The notes beneath the pieces are model-generated. The model was not told the origin of the DNA. It worked only from the letters and a program-made list of their open reading frames with translations, and made no database searches. The translations under genes were made by a program, and so were the position numbers. Of a stretch of 64,000 nucleotides of DNA, positions 25,998 to 35,403 are shown piece by piece. Source of the stretch: Oscillatoriales cyanobacterium USR001 (GTDB lineage Bacteria; Cyanobacteriota; Cyanobacteriia; Cyanobacteriales; Microcoleaceae); NCBI GenBank assembly GCA_001698425.1, contig MBRE01000065.1, forward strand, positions 98,599 through 162,598. The letters run 5' to 3'. Numbering within the stretch: the first letter of the stretch is position 1; every line of letters starts with the position of its first letter.

Positions 25998-26396
25998 CTA
26001 ACCTCCCGGTTTACAAACATTATAATCTTCGTGGGATAAAACCTTTTGAGGTATTAAGAAATTACCGCAATCTTCACAAAGCATTCTGTAATTGCGCGTT
26101 ACAGGGATACTAATGATAAAACGGTTGTGACGGAGACGTTTACCGCCAAACTCCCTGTAATTTTTCGAGCTTAGGGAGGCAATTATGCTGCGAGCCCTCA
26201 TTACCACATTGTCAGGAAGACCTCGCAGATCGATGACATCCAGGGCAAATGATGCTTCCCATTCCAGTTTTTTGTTGCGTTTTTCCACGAGTTCAAGAAC
26301 TTTATGATCTTGTGCCTCACGCTCTTGGGTACAGCGATGACACATCTTACCATATCCTTTGTGACCGCATGGAAAAACCCGTTTTCTTTTAGCCAT
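25998..26396 (-). CDS. Zinc-binding protein with a RelE/ParE-like middle segment
   Basis: This 132-residue protein begins with a Cys/His cluster (PCGHKGYGKMCHRC) and ends with another (CEDCGN and a last Cys), so it should bind zinc. Between them, VIDLRGLPDNVVMRARSIIASL followed by GGKRLRHNRFIISIPVTRNYRML looks like the helix-plus-sheet core of RelE/ParE proteins. Homologues appear to be confined to cyanobacteria, as far as I recall. No antitoxin gene adjoins. The zinc sites are seen directly; the fold link is inference. Confidence 0.7.
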   Translation of the reverse strand: MAKRKRVFPCGHKGYGKMCHRCTQEREAQDHKVLELVEKRNKKLEWEASFALDVIDLRGLPDNVVMRARSIIASLSSKNYREFGGKRLRHNRFIISIPVTRNYRMLCEDCGNFLIPQKVLSHEDYNVCKPGG

Positions 26397-26563
26397 AAAT
26401 AGCAGTATCGGGTTTAACCCACGCCCCTGAATGCTACCGCACCAATAATGATTTCAGGCATTGAGGCAATTTTACAAGACCCAAAATCTATCCCCTTTCA
26501 ATTAATAGGTTTTAAGTTAACATTTAGTAAAACTCATAAAACCCCAAGAAAGCTTAAAATCCT

Positions 26564-28213
26564 GTGTCTAGGTTTTGTTATATTCAACTACTTTCCTGCT
26601 GTGCTGTATTCCTAACCATCAGCCTGACAGCTTGTGACGAAAGACGACAACCGCTTGAGGATTTGGCTCCCCGTATGACTCCTTTGCCTCAAGATCCGTT
26701 AGTTCAGGTTTATTTCAACCAGTCGGAAAGTTCTAGCTATAAAGAATTTTACCGCGAACAGAGCCGATATGGAGATAATTTTGAGCAATTAATTGCCGAT
26801 GCTATTGCTGGGGCTAGTTCCACAGTAGATGTGGCGGTACAGGAGTTTAGGTTGCCAGTAATTGCTCGTGTAATGGCCCAGAAACAGGGGGCGGGAGTGA
26901 AGGTAAGGGCGATCGTGGAAAATAATTATAGTCGTCCTTGGAGTAATTTAACGACGGATGAGATAGGTCAATTGTCTGAGAGGGAACGCGATCGCTATAA
27001 TGAATTTCTCCAGCTTGCAGATACTGATAAAAATGAGAAAATTAGTCAAGAAGAAATGAATCAAGGTGATGCTTTAGTAATTTTACGTAATGCTGGGATT
27101 CCGATTATTGATGATACTGCTGATGGTTCTAAAGGTAGTAATTTGATGCACCATAAGTTTGCGATCGTAGATGGTAAAACTTTAATTGTAACTTCCGCTA
27201 ATTTTACACCTTCGGATATTCATGGCGATTTTAAATCGCCATTAAGTCGAGGCAATGCTAATAATTTACTCAAAATTGAGAGTGTAGAATTAGCTCAGAT
27301 TTTTACTCAAGAGTTTAATATTATGTGGGGCGATGGTCCAGAGGGAAAACCTGATAGTAAGTTTGGCGTGAAAAAACCGTTACGATCTGTGCAAAACTTG
27401 CAAGTTGGAGATGTCAAGATTGCGGTACAATTTTCTCCAGTTGCGAAAAGCGTACCTTGGGAACAAAGTAGCAATGGTTTGATTAGTAAAACTTTGGAAA
27501 GTGCGAGAAAGTCAGTGAATTTAGCCTTGTTTGTGTTTTCTGCACAACGTTTAGCTAATGTTTTAGAACGTGACTCGCTGCGCGGGGTAGAAGTGAAAGC
27601 ATTAATCGATCCTAATTTTGCTTATCGATCTTATAGTGAAGCTTTGGATATGATGGGCGTGGCTTGGCTAGAAAATTGTAAAGTTGAACCAGAAAATCGC
27701 CCTTGGCAAAAGCCAATTCAGACGATAAAAGTGCCAAGTTTACTGGAGGGCGATCGCTTACATCATAAGTTTGGAGTAATTGATGGTAAGGTGGTAATTA
27801 CTGGTTCTCATAATTGGAGTGAGGCGGCGAATTATGGTAATGATGAAACATTGTTAGTGTTAGAAAATGAGAGAGTTGGAGCGCAATTTGAGCGGGAATT
27901 TGAGCGTCTTTATCAAGGGGCGGTGTCTGGTTTACCGAGTGCGATCGCCCAGAAAATTCAGGCTGATAATCAGTCATGTCAGCCCAAATCCTTAGCTAAA
28001 CCTAACGTTAATTCTTCTCCCCAAAAATTAATTAATTTGAATACAGCAACTCAGGCAGAATTAGAGACTTTGCCGGGAATGGGGCCGAAGTTAGCTCAAA
28101 GAATTATTCTGGCTAGGAAACAACAACCTTTTACCTCTTTAGAGGATTTAGATCGGGTTTCTGGGATAGGGAAAAGTACCTTAGATCGGTGGCGCGATCG
28201 CGTGACTTGGTAA
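26564..28213 (+). CDS. Lipoprotein with two PLD (HKD) domains and a ComEA-type helix-hairpin-helix
   Basis: This 549-residue protein starts at a GTG. The signal peptide ends in the lipobox LTAC, so it should be lipid-anchored. Two phospholipase D half-sites are complete: HHKFAIVDGKTLIVTSANFT and HHKFGVIDGKVVITGSHNWS. An EF-hand-like loop, DTDKNEKISQEE, is inserted in the first PLD domain. The C-terminus (NLNTATQAELETLPGMGPKLA and onward) is a helix-hairpin-helix DNA-binding module. The combination suggests an envelope nuclease, perhaps for extracellular DNA, possibly calcium-controlled. Lipid hydrolysis is the alternative. Confidence 0.9.
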   Translation: MSRFCYIQLLSCCAVFLTISLTACDERRQPLEDLAPRMTPLPQDPLVQVYFNQSESSSYKEFYREQSRYGDNFEQLIADAIAGASSTVDVAVQEFRLPVIARVMAQKQGAGVKVRAIVENNYSRPWSNLTTDEIGQLSERERDRYNEFLQLADTDKNEKISQEEMNQGDALVILRNAGIPIIDDTADGSKGSNLMHHKFAIVDGKTLIVTSANFTPSDIHGDFKSPLSRGNANNLLKIESVELAQIFTQEFNIMWGDGPEGKPDSKFGVKKPLRSVQNLQVGDVKIAVQFSPVAKSVPWEQSSNGLISKTLESARKSVNLALFVFSAQRLANVLERDSLRGVEVKALIDPNFAYRSYSEALDMMGVAWLENCKVEPENRPWQKPIQTIKVPSLLEGDRLHHKFGVIDGKVVITGSHNWSEAANYGNDETLLVLENERVGAQFEREFERLYQGAVSGLPSAIAQKIQADNQSCQPKSLAKPNVNSSPQKLINLNTATQAELETLPGMGPKLAQRIILARKQQPFTSLEDLDRVSGIGKSTLDRWRDRVTW

Positions 28214-28346
28214 AGTATAATTTAATGGCTAAATTCAGGTAAATAGTCGAATCTTGACTTTTAAGTTGATAATAAAGTATAATAGTTAAGACTGATGCAG
28301 TTATTCCGTAACTCCTCATAAAAAACTATCGAGATAGGTAAAAATT

Positions 28347-29132
28347 ATGTCTCAATCTGTGGCAGTGATTGAAGAAAATGTGGAACCAGTTGTTGACGAA
28401 AAAGTTACAAAAGAAATTGTCGAAGTAAAAGATATTGATGCTTCACCTACCTTAACTTTTGAAGAATATCGTTTTTATGAAGGTGAACCTGATATAAAAT
28501 ATGAATTGTACAAAGGCAAATTAATCCCAATGGCAACGGCAAAAATATTACATATAAAGATTTGCGAATTTTTGGCTTATAAGTTGCAACGTTATCTAGT
28601 TGCTCGCAATCTTGATTTAGTGGTAAAAACAGGTTTGGGAGTAAGAACTAAAGAGGATTCATCCCGCATTCCTGATGTCGTTGTCTGCACTCAAAGCCTT
28701 TTAGAAAAAGCGGCTGCTAGACCCGGTGCTGGCATACTAGATTTGGATGAAACGCCGCTATTAGTAGTAGAGGTAGTGAGTGAAGATAGACGGGCTGATT
28801 ATGTAATTAAACGTGCCGAGTATGAGTTAGCTAATGTGCCGGAATATTTGATTTTTGACCCGGCTAAAAACAAACAGCGAGTTAGGGTTTTGTCATTCCT
28901 TGAAGGGGAAGAAAGTTATACTCAGGTGGACTATTTGCCAGGTCAAGAAATATCATCTGTCGTATTTCCCAATCTAGTTTTATCGGTTGATGAAGTATTA
29001 AATCCGCCTTTGGTTGAGGAGTTGATTAAGGAGGAACAAATTCGCTTACAACAATTACAAGAAGTTGAGCATCGTGCTGAACGTTTGGCGGCGAAGTTAC
29101 GGGAAATGGGAGTTAATCCTGATGCTATTTAG
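28347..29132 (+). CDS. Uma2 family (DUF820) protein, copy 4, with N- and C-terminal extensions
   Basis: This 261-residue protein is longer than the 185-215 of other copies. An acidic 35-residue N-terminal extension (SVAVIEENVEPVVDEKV) precedes the Uma2 core: FEEYRFYEGEPDIKYELYKGKLIPM, RIPDVVV, VVEVVSEDRRADYVIKRAEYE and PEYLIFDP. The last 40 residues form a charged coiled coil (EEQIRLQQLQEVEHRAERLAAKL). Coiled-coil tails are seen in one Uma2 subgroup and may mediate oligomer formation. Function is unproven. Confidence 0.9.
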   Translation: MSQSVAVIEENVEPVVDEKVTKEIVEVKDIDASPTLTFEEYRFYEGEPDIKYELYKGKLIPMATAKILHIKICEFLAYKLQRYLVARNLDLVVKTGLGVRTKEDSSRIPDVVVCTQSLLEKAAARPGAGILDLDETPLLVVEVVSEDRRADYVIKRAEYELANVPEYLIFDPAKNKQRVRVLSFLEGEESYTQVDYLPGQEISSVVFPNLVLSVDEVLNPPLVEELIKEEQIRLQQLQEVEHRAERLAAKLREMGVNPDAI

Positions 29133-29141
29133 TTACAGATA

Positions 29142-29203
29142 ACGGGTAGGGAAACGGCAATGCCGTGTCCCTGATATGGAAGGAAACGGCATTGCCGTGT
29201 CCC
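29142..29203. repeat. Duplicated palindrome (GGAAACGGCAATGCCGTGTCC)
   Basis: Two direct copies of GGAAACGGC-AT-GCCGTGTCCCT lie 30 bases apart. Each contains the small palindrome ACGGCAATGCCGT or its one-base variant. They occupy the gap between convergent genes at 29132 and 29206. Confidence 0.75.
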
Positions 29204-29205
29204 TA

Positions 29206-29715
29206 CTATCTTAGAAAAACCGATCCATCATTCCTAATAGTTAATGAATCTCGATCGAGTCCTAAATCTTTTGTTTCTTCCAATTTTACTTCTAAATTTC
29301 CCTCACTAACGGGATTCAGTGTCACCTTTAAAAATCCAGCATCCTGCCGACGGAATAAAATAGATGCAGGCAACTTCAATTTTTCCAATGTAACAGTTGA
29401 CTGTCCTGCTAAAATCCGGCGTGAAGTTTGACCTACTACCTGATAGAATATTCCAGCATTGGTTGTGTTAGTAAATTTAACATTGACAGTCCCATTAACA
29501 GGAAGCACGATTGCATCAGGGTCCCTTTCTGGTTCGTTAGCTTGAGATATTTGTTCAGGAATTTGGGCAGGAGTTGGGTGAGTAATACTCGGATTTTGAT
29601 TCAGTGGGAAAAAGCTATTGACTCCCAGCATTAGGGGAATTGCCAATATACTCAAAAGGGAATTATTTGCTGTTAGTAGATTGAATTTGGTTTTGGGATT
29701 AAATTTGGGGTACAT
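29206..29715 (-). CDS. Predicted secreted protein of unknown function
   Basis: This 169-residue protein has an N-terminal hydrophobic segment at about 17-36 (LLSILAIPLMLGVNSFF) preceded by Lys, so it is probably exported or membrane-anchored. A Pro/Gln-rich linker and a beta-rich domain follow, with VNVKFTNTTNAGIFYQVVGQ and KVTLNPVSEGNLEVKLEE. The strand pattern recalls a small immunoglobulin-like or periplasmic beta-sandwich. I do not recognise a family. Confidence 0.7.
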   Translation of the reverse strand: MYPKFNPKTKFNLLTANNSLLSILAIPLMLGVNSFFPLNQNPSITHPTPAQIPEQISQANEPERDPDAIVLPVNGTVNVKFTNTTNAGIFYQVVGQTSRRILAGQSTVTLEKLKLPASILFRRQDAGFLKVTLNPVSEGNLEVKLEETKDLGLDRDSLTIRNDGSVFLR

Positions 29716-29900
29716 TTTATTTGTTTCCTGGTTGAAAATTGCATAAATCCATTACTCAGTTGATTCTACAAGATTCCGGTATCTGTTGGCAAGTCCCGGA
29801 GGAAATAAAAGCGATCGATTTGGTTCACTACAAGAAGTACATCATTTATTTCAGATATGATATAATTGTTCGATTAAAAGCTACAGGAAGCGCAGTTGCC

Positions 29901-30470
29901 ATGACCGTTACAGCCATAAAAATGACTCTTGAGGAATACCTCAATTTTGATGATGGAACCGACAACCAATACGAATTAGAAAATGGAGAACTGATTTTTA
30001 TGCCTCCAGAAAGCGAAATTAATCGCCGAATTGCCTCATTTTTATTTGCATATTTTCTGCAACAAGGAATTGCATCTTATCGCTTGACAATGAAAACTGA
30101 AATTGTCGTTAACGGTTCGCGGGCAACAACTCGCGTACCAGATTTAATGATACTTTCTGAAGAATTGGCTACCTTCTTAGAAGGAAACCGTAGATCGACT
30201 ATTACGATCGATATGCCACCACCATTGCTAGTAGTAGAAGTAGTCAGTCCTCGTCAGGAAAATCGAGACTATCGCTACAAACGTTCAGAATATGCGGCGC
30301 GAGGCATTTTAGAGTATTGGATTGTTGACCCCATCCAACAGCAAGTAACTGTATTGCAATGGATTGAGGGATTGTATGAAGAGCAAATTTATACAGGCGA
30401 TCGCATAATTAATTCTCCTCTATTCGGAACATTAGAACTAACAGCAGAAAAAATATTGCAAGGACGTTAA
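29901..30470 (+). CDS. Uma2 family protein, tandem triplicate unit 1
   Basis: The protein has 189 residues from the ATG at 29901 (MTVTAIKMTLEEYLNFDDG). An in-frame extension to 29739 exists but is absent from the two sister copies. The core motifs RVPDLMILSEE, VVEVVSPRQENRDY and LEYWIVDP are present. It is nearly identical to the genes at 30553 and 31204 except around residues 45-54, where this copy reads ASFLFAYFLQ. The high identity, also in the spacers, points to recent duplication. Confidence 0.92.
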   Translation: MTVTAIKMTLEEYLNFDDGTDNQYELENGELIFMPPESEINRRIASFLFAYFLQQGIASYRLTMKTEIVVNGSRATTRVPDLMILSEELATFLEGNRRSTITIDMPPPLLVVEVVSPRQENRDYRYKRSEYAARGILEYWIVDPIQQQVTVLQWIEGLYEEQIYTGDRIINSPLFGTLELTAEKILQGR

Positions 30471-30552
30471 ATATTATGATATAATTTCCCATAAATCAAA
30501 TCAAAATCAACTTGTCCAATACTTAAACTCTTTTACATGAGGCTTAGTTGCC

Positions 30553-31122
30553 ATGACCATTACCGCCATAAAAATGACTCTTGAGGAATACCTCAATTTT
30601 GATGATGGAACCGACAACCAATACGAATTAGAAAATGGAGAACTGATTTTTATGCCTCCAGAAAGCGAAATCAATCGCCGAATTGCCATGTTTCTATTGA
30701 TATATTTTGCACAACAAGGAATTGCATCTTATCGTTTGACAATGAAAACTGAAATTGTCGTTAACGGTTTGCGGGCAACAACTCGCGTACCAGATTTAAT
30801 GATACTTTCTGAAGAATTGGCTACCTTCTTAGAAGGAAACCGTAGATCGACTATTACGATCGATATGCCGCCACCATTGCTAGTAGTAGAAGTAGTCAGT
30901 CCTCGTCAGGAAAATCGAGACTATCGCTATAAACGTTCCGAATATGCAGCGCGAGGCATTTTAGAGTATTGGATTGTTGACCCTATCCAACAGCAAGTAA
31001 CTGTATTACAATGGATTGAGGGATTGTATGAAGAGCAAATTTATACAGGCGATCGCATAATTAATTCTCCTCTATTCGGAACATTAGAACTAACAGCAGA
31101 AAAAATATTGCAAGGACGTTAA
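30553..31122 (+). CDS. Uma2 family protein, tandem triplicate unit 2
   Basis: This 189-residue protein belongs to the same subgroup as its neighbours, with period 651-652 bases. At residues 45-54 it reads AMFLLIYFAQ, where unit 1 has ASFLFAYFLQ and unit 3 has AMLILAYFLQ. The Asp of RVPDLM and Glu of VVEVVS, expected to bind metal in the PD-(D/E)XK fold, are kept. The 83-base leader including TACATGAGGC-GTTGCC before the ATG is repeated ahead of unit 3. Confidence 0.92.
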   Translation: MTITAIKMTLEEYLNFDDGTDNQYELENGELIFMPPESEINRRIAMFLLIYFAQQGIASYRLTMKTEIVVNGLRATTRVPDLMILSEELATFLEGNRRSTITIDMPPPLLVVEVVSPRQENRDYRYKRSEYAARGILEYWIVDPIQQQVTVLQWIEGLYEEQIYTGDRIINSPLFGTLELTAEKILQGR

Positions 31123-31203
31123 ATATTATGATATAATTCCCATAAATCAAATTAAAATCAACTTGTCCAATACTTAAACTCTTTTACATGAGGCGTAGTT
31201 GCC

Positions 31204-31773
31204 ATGACCGTTACAGCCATAAAAATGACTCTTGAGGAATACCTCAATTTTGATGATGGAACCGATAACCAATACGAATTAGAAAATGGAGAACTGATTT
31301 TTATGCCTCCAGAAAGCGAAATAAATCGCCGAATTGCCATGCTTATATTGGCATATTTTCTGCAACAAGGAATTGCATCTTATCGTTTGACAATGAAAAC
31401 TGAAATTGTCGTTAACGGTTTGCGGGCAACAACTCGCGTACCAGATTTAATGATACTTTCTGAAGAATTGGCTACCTTCTTAGAAGGAAACCGTAGATCG
31501 ACTATTACGATCGATATGCCACCACCATTGCTAGTAGTAGAAGTAGTCAGTCCTCGTCAGGAAAATCGAGACTATCGCTATAAACGTTCCGAATATGCAG
31601 CGCGAGGCATTTTAGAGTATTGGATTGTTGACCCTATCCAACAGCAAGTAACTGTATTACAATGGATTGAGGGATTGTATGAAGAGCAAATTTATACAGG
31701 CGATCGCATAATTAATTCTCCTCTATTCGGAACATTAGAACTAACAGCAGAAAAAATATTGCAAGGACGCTGA
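31204..31773 (+). CDS. Uma2 family protein, tandem triplicate unit 3
   Basis: This is the 189-residue last copy of the array. It shares many silent sites with unit 2 (for example TATCGTTTGAC and CGTTCCGAATATGCAGC), so units 2 and 3 are the youngest pair. It differs from unit 2 mainly at the 45-54 helix. After its stop the repeat pattern ends. All three frames are intact, which argues that the copies are used rather than decaying. Confidence 0.92.
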   Translation: MTVTAIKMTLEEYLNFDDGTDNQYELENGELIFMPPESEINRRIAMLILAYFLQQGIASYRLTMKTEIVVNGLRATTRVPDLMILSEELATFLEGNRRSTITIDMPPPLLVVEVVSPRQENRDYRYKRSEYAARGILEYWIVDPIQQQVTVLQWIEGLYEEQIYTGDRIINSPLFGTLELTAEKILQGR

Positions 31774-31826
31774 ACCAATATTGAGTTTCTTGAATAAACA
31801 GATCGTTGTGTTACAAAAATTAATCA

Positions 31827-31875
31827 TTACCACCGAATCGAGATTTTTGCTCTTATTTTTGTGTTCGGTGGTGCA
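31827..31875. repeat. Inverted repeat with long loop
   Basis: ACCACCGAA and TTCGGTGGT face each other across 25-30 T-rich bases after the Uma2 array. It may be a terminator-like structure or the end of a small RNA. The remaining ~170 bases up to glgC show no gene. Confidence 0.4.
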
Positions 31876-32044
31876 GCGCATAGGCAAAGCCAGCCAAAGA
31901 CATCGCAGCCTCAAATTTAATTAATAAAGATTCTACCTAAAGGTCAACATCCTAAGCCTTGACTTATTCTCCCCCCCTTGTCAACGATCCCTCACCATCC
32001 GACACTGGACAATGAGAGTTCACCGGCAGTCAGGAGGAAATCCC

Positions 32045-33334
32045 TTGAAAAAAGTCTTAGCCATCATCCTCGGCGGCGGCGTAGGCACCCGCCTTTACCC
32101 GCTTACCAAACTGCGGGCAAAACCCGCCGTACCCCTAGCAGGCAAATACCGCCTGATCGACATTCCTGTAAGCAACTGCATTAACTCAGAAATACTCAAA
32201 ATATACGTTCTCACTCAATTCAACTCAGCATCTCTTAACCGTCACATCTCTCGCGCCTACAACTTTTCAGGCTTCAGCGACGGCTTTGTAGAAGTGCTCG
32301 CTGCCCAACAAACCAAAGAAAACCCCAACTGGTTTCAGGGTACAGCCGATGCAGTGCGCCAGTACCTCTGGCTATTTCAAGAGTGGGACGTTGACCAATA
32401 CCTGATTCTCTCAGGCGATCACCTCTATCGCATGGATTATCGAGAATTTGTGCAACGCCACCTGGATACCAACGCAGATATCACTCTTTCCGTTTTACCA
32501 ATGGATGACAAACGTGCCTCTGACTTTGGTTTGATGAAAACCGATGACAGCGGCCGAGTTATTTCCTTTAGTGAAAAACCCAAAGGTGAAGCCCTGAAAG
32601 AAATGCAGGTCGATACTACTAAACTGGGATTGACACCGCAACAAGCCAAAGAAAGTCCTTATATTGCTTCGATGGGGATTTATGTCTTTAACAAAGACGT
32701 TTTGATTCAATTACTAAAAGAATCTCCAGAGCGGACTGATTTTGGTAAAGAAATCATTCCTACTTCGGCGAAAGACTACAACGTTCAAGCTTACTTATTT
32801 GACGGTTACTGGGAAGATATTGGAACCATTGAAGCTTTCTATGATTCTAACTTAGCTCTCACAAAACAACCTCATCCACCTTTCAGTTTCTACGACGAAC
32901 AAGCGCCGATTTACACTCGTCAACGTTATTTACCACCGTCTAAATTATTAGATTGTCATATAACAGAATCAATCATTTCTGAAGGTTGTATTCTGAAGGA
33001 ATGTCGGATCGACCATTCAGTGTTGGGAGTGCGATCGCGCATTGAAGCTGGATGCAGTATCGAAGATTCTCTGATCATGGGTTCTGACTTCTACGAACCT
33101 TTTGCCGAACGGCAGTCCAATTCAGAAAAAGGTAGCGTACCGGTGGGGATTGGTGCTGAAACCCGAATTCGCCGTGCTATCATTGATAAAAATGCCCGCA
33201 TCGGTCGTCATGTCCAAATTATTAACAAAGACCGAGTAGAAGAAGCCGAGAAAGAAGAACTCGGATTCTATATACGGAGTGGCATTGTAGTAGTTCTCAA
33301 AAATGCGATCGTTCCCGATGGAATGATTATTTAG
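32045..33334 (+). CDS. glgC: Glucose-1-phosphate adenylyltransferase (ADP-glucose pyrophosphorylase)
   Basis: The protein has 429 residues from the TTG at 32045, which has AGGAGG eight bases upstream and yields the standard [21 protein letters not shown] start and family length. The ATG at 32012 would add 11 atypical residues. Visible motifs are the nucleotide loop [13 protein letters not shown], the substrate site [18 protein letters not shown] and the C-terminal beta-helix with the 3-phosphoglycerate-binding region. It makes ADP-glucose for glycogen and is activated by 3-PGA in cyanobacteria. Confidence 0.96.
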   Translation: MKKVLAIILGGGVGTRLYPLTKLRAKPAVPLAGKYRLIDIPVSNCINSEILKIYVLTQFNSASLNRHISRAYNFSGFSDGFVEVLAAQQTKENPNWFQGTADAVRQYLWLFQEWDVDQYLILSGDHLYRMDYREFVQRHLDTNADITLSVLPMDDKRASDFGLMKTDDSGRVISFSEKPKGEALKEMQVDTTKLGLTPQQAKESPYIASMGIYVFNKDVLIQLLKESPERTDFGKEIIPTSAKDYNVQAYLFDGYWEDIGTIEAFYDSNLALTKQPHPPFSFYDEQAPIYTRQRYLPPSKLLDCHITESIISEGCILKECRIDHSVLGVRSRIEAGCSIEDSLIMGSDFYEPFAERQSNSEKGSVPVGIGAETRIRRAIIDKNARIGRHVQIINKDRVEEAEKEELGFYIRSGIVVVLKNAIVPDGMII

Positions 33335-33340
33335 GCAGAG

Positions 33341-33478
33341 GTTAGTGGTTAATGGTTAGTAGTTAGTTTTTGATAGTTAAAAACAAAAACTTTAATTTTT
33401 CCAATTGTTGATTTTCCTATCTAACCACTAACCACTAACAGCTAACAAATAACAAATAACAAATAACAAATAACAACT
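33341..33478. repeat. Heptamer-type repeats (TAGTGGT / AACCACT / AACAAAT)
   Basis: GGTTAGTGGTTA at the left and TAACCACTAACC at the right are inverted arms. The right arm runs into direct AACAAAT units up to the next gene. It fills the glgC-kinase spacer. Confidence 0.7.
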
Positions 33479-33480
33479 TA

Positions 33481-34104
33481 ATGACCAGACTATTTTTTTT
33501 AATTGGCCTTCCCGGTAGCGGCAAATCTTATTTAGCCCAGAATTTAATTGCACAGCACCCAGAATGCCAAATAATTTCTACTGATACCATTCGCGCTAAA
33601 CTATTTGGAGACGAAGCAGCCCAAGGATCTTGGCTGCAAGTTTGGGGCGAAGTAGAACAACAATTTCAGCAAGCTATTGCCTTGGCTGCAACGGCTATTT
33701 ATGATGCTACTAATGCTAAATCTCGCCATCGTCGCGCCGCGATCGCCCGAGCTCGGGAACTTGGATTTACTGAAATTACCGGTTTATGGCTTGACATATC
33801 CTTGGATATGTGCATGGAAAGAAATCGACAACGAGAACGCCAAGTCCCTGAAGAGATAATTTTGCAAATGCACCACCAACTTCAAGGCGCACCCCCCAAC
33901 TTGGAGGATGGATTTGATACCCTGATAGTTCTAGGAGAGGACAAGGAAGAGAAGCAAAGAGCAGAAGAAATGAAGGCAGAGGGGCCAAAAGCAGATTTTC
34001 GTGTGGCATCTCCCTCGCTCCCCCTTTCCCTTGCTCCCCTGCCCTTGAGCCTTCTGCCTGTAGAAAATACGGGAATTGCGATCGCCAACCCTTGCAACCA
34101 CTAA
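33481..34104 (+). CDS. P-loop kinase of the polynucleotide kinase / zeta-like type
   Basis: This 207-residue protein has Walker A GLPGSGKSY at 9-17, an STDTIRAKLFGD lid-like segment, IYDATNAKSRHRR and an RNRQRERQVPEE arginine-rich segment. These fit AAA_33-type kinases such as the polynucleotide 5'-kinase domain; zeta toxins are related but an antitoxin is absent. The last ~50 residues (from EDKEEKQRAEEMK) are low-complexity, probably repeat-derived, and unlikely to be part of the fold. The start codon directly follows AACAAAT repeats, so a Shine-Dalgarno is lacking. Confidence 0.8.
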   Translation: MTRLFFLIGLPGSGKSYLAQNLIAQHPECQIISTDTIRAKLFGDEAAQGSWLQVWGEVEQQFQQAIALAATAIYDATNAKSRHRRAAIARARELGFTEITGLWLDISLDMCMERNRQRERQVPEEIILQMHHQLQGAPPNLEDGFDTLIVLGEDKEEKQRAEEMKAEGPKADFRVASPSLPLSLAPLPLSLLPVENTGIAIANPCNH

Positions 34105-34247
34105 AACAGTAACAGCGTTCTTAATTGCTAAAATTGTTACTTTGATTTCATTTTCTTACAGAATTCAGGATCGAAATTCTACTATGATTTAGGCTTTATT
34201 TTTGCTAAAAATCTTAAACTAATAAATACTAAAAAGGAGGACATTTA

Positions 34248-35261
34248 ATGGCTACAAAAGACTTTAAAGACTACTACGCAATCCTGGGACTAAACAAAAC
34301 TTCTACTGCCGATGAAATTAAAAAATCTTACCGCAAACTCGCCCGCAAATATCATCCCGATATGAATCCTGGCAACAAAGAAGCAGAAGCCCAATTTAAA
34401 GCAGTTAATGAAGCTTACGAAGTTTTATCAGACCCAGATAAACGCAAAAAATACGATCAATTTGGTCAATACTGGAAACAAGCTGGCACTACTAGCGGAT
34501 GGCCTAGCACTCCGAATAATAACAGCAATAATGTAGACTTTGGTGGCGTTGACTTTAGCCAATATACCAGTTTTGATGACTTCATCAACTCTTTACTCGG
34601 TCGCGTTGGCGGACCCCCCCCAAGCAGTCGTAATGCTAACTGGAATTATGCCTATCGCCCCCCCACTGCTGGGCCAACAGGTTTTAGTAGCACTGAAGAT
34701 TTGGGAGGGTTTGATAATCGCACGCCTCCTACTTCTTTGGATGCAGAGGCAACTATTTCTCTTAGTCTGGGTGAAGCATTTCGCGGTGCTTCCAAACGTA
34801 TTGGTAGCGGCGATGTTTCGATTCCTGCGGGAGTAAAAGCTGGTAGTCGAATTCGGATTAAAGGCAGAGGTCAAGTCGATCCTTATACACAATTAAGAGG
34901 AGATTTGTACTTAAAAGTAGAAATTTTGCCTCACCCTTTCTTTCAGTTTGAAGGTGATAATTTAGTCTGCGAATTACCAATTACACCAGACGAAGCAGTT
35001 TTAGGTGCTTCCATTGAGGTTCCCACTCCTGATGGCATGGTAGCGGTAAATGTGCCACCGGGTATTCGTGCCGGTCAATCTTTGCGGTTGCGAGGTAAAG
35101 GATGGCCGAAACCCAAGGGAGGGGAACGTACCGATCAATTAGTAAAAATTGCGATCGTATCACCTAAAGAAATTAGTCCTTTAGAACGAGAATGCTATGA
35201 AAAAATCAAAGCAAATCGCAGTTTTAATCCCCGCAGTAATTTGAAACAGATGCTAATTTAG
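34248..35261 (+). CDS. DnaJ-type chaperone without zinc fingers (CbpA-like)
   Basis: This 337-residue protein is preceded by AAGGAGG. The J domain (1-70) has the HPD motif at 36-38, which stimulates DnaK ATPase. A Gly/Ser/Asn-rich linker (about 80-165) with many SNN and GG units leads to the two-barrel C-terminal substrate-binding domain ([38 protein letters not shown]). There is no Cys-rich zinc region, so it is a type II DnaJ like CbpA. It acts in the cytoplasm in protein folding. Confidence 0.94.
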   Translation: MATKDFKDYYAILGLNKTSTADEIKKSYRKLARKYHPDMNPGNKEAEAQFKAVNEAYEVLSDPDKRKKYDQFGQYWKQAGTTSGWPSTPNNNSNNVDFGGVDFSQYTSFDDFINSLLGRVGGPPPSSRNANWNYAYRPPTAGPTGFSSTEDLGGFDNRTPPTSLDAEATISLSLGEAFRGASKRIGSGDVSIPAGVKAGSRIRIKGRGQVDPYTQLRGDLYLKVEILPHPFFQFEGDNLVCELPITPDEAVLGASIEVPTPDGMVAVNVPPGIRAGQSLRLRGKGWPKPKGGERTDQLVKIAIVSPKEISPLERECYEKIKANRSFNPRSNLKQMLI

Positions 35262-35403
35262 TCTGTAGTTTTTATGTAAGCTTACTGGTTAACCGAACCG
35301 ATAAAGTGAGGAAACCCGCTTAGTTAAACTTGGCGATCGGTAGATTTTTAATGGCAGACTAAGTAAATAAGATACTTCTCAATCACAAGGGTGAATATTT
35401 ACA

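Noticed and set aside
29739-29900. N-terminal extension of Uma2 triplicate unit 1
   Set aside because: The two sister genes start at the equivalent of 29901 and the extension has no resemblance to Uma2 proteins.
31978-32184. Overlapping frame at the glgC 5' end
   Set aside because: It is out of frame with glgC, Arg/Pro-rich and unsupported by any start signal.
34593-34892. Frame antisense to the DnaJ linker
   Set aside because: It is explained by the low-complexity Gly/Asn/Ser linker on the coding strand.
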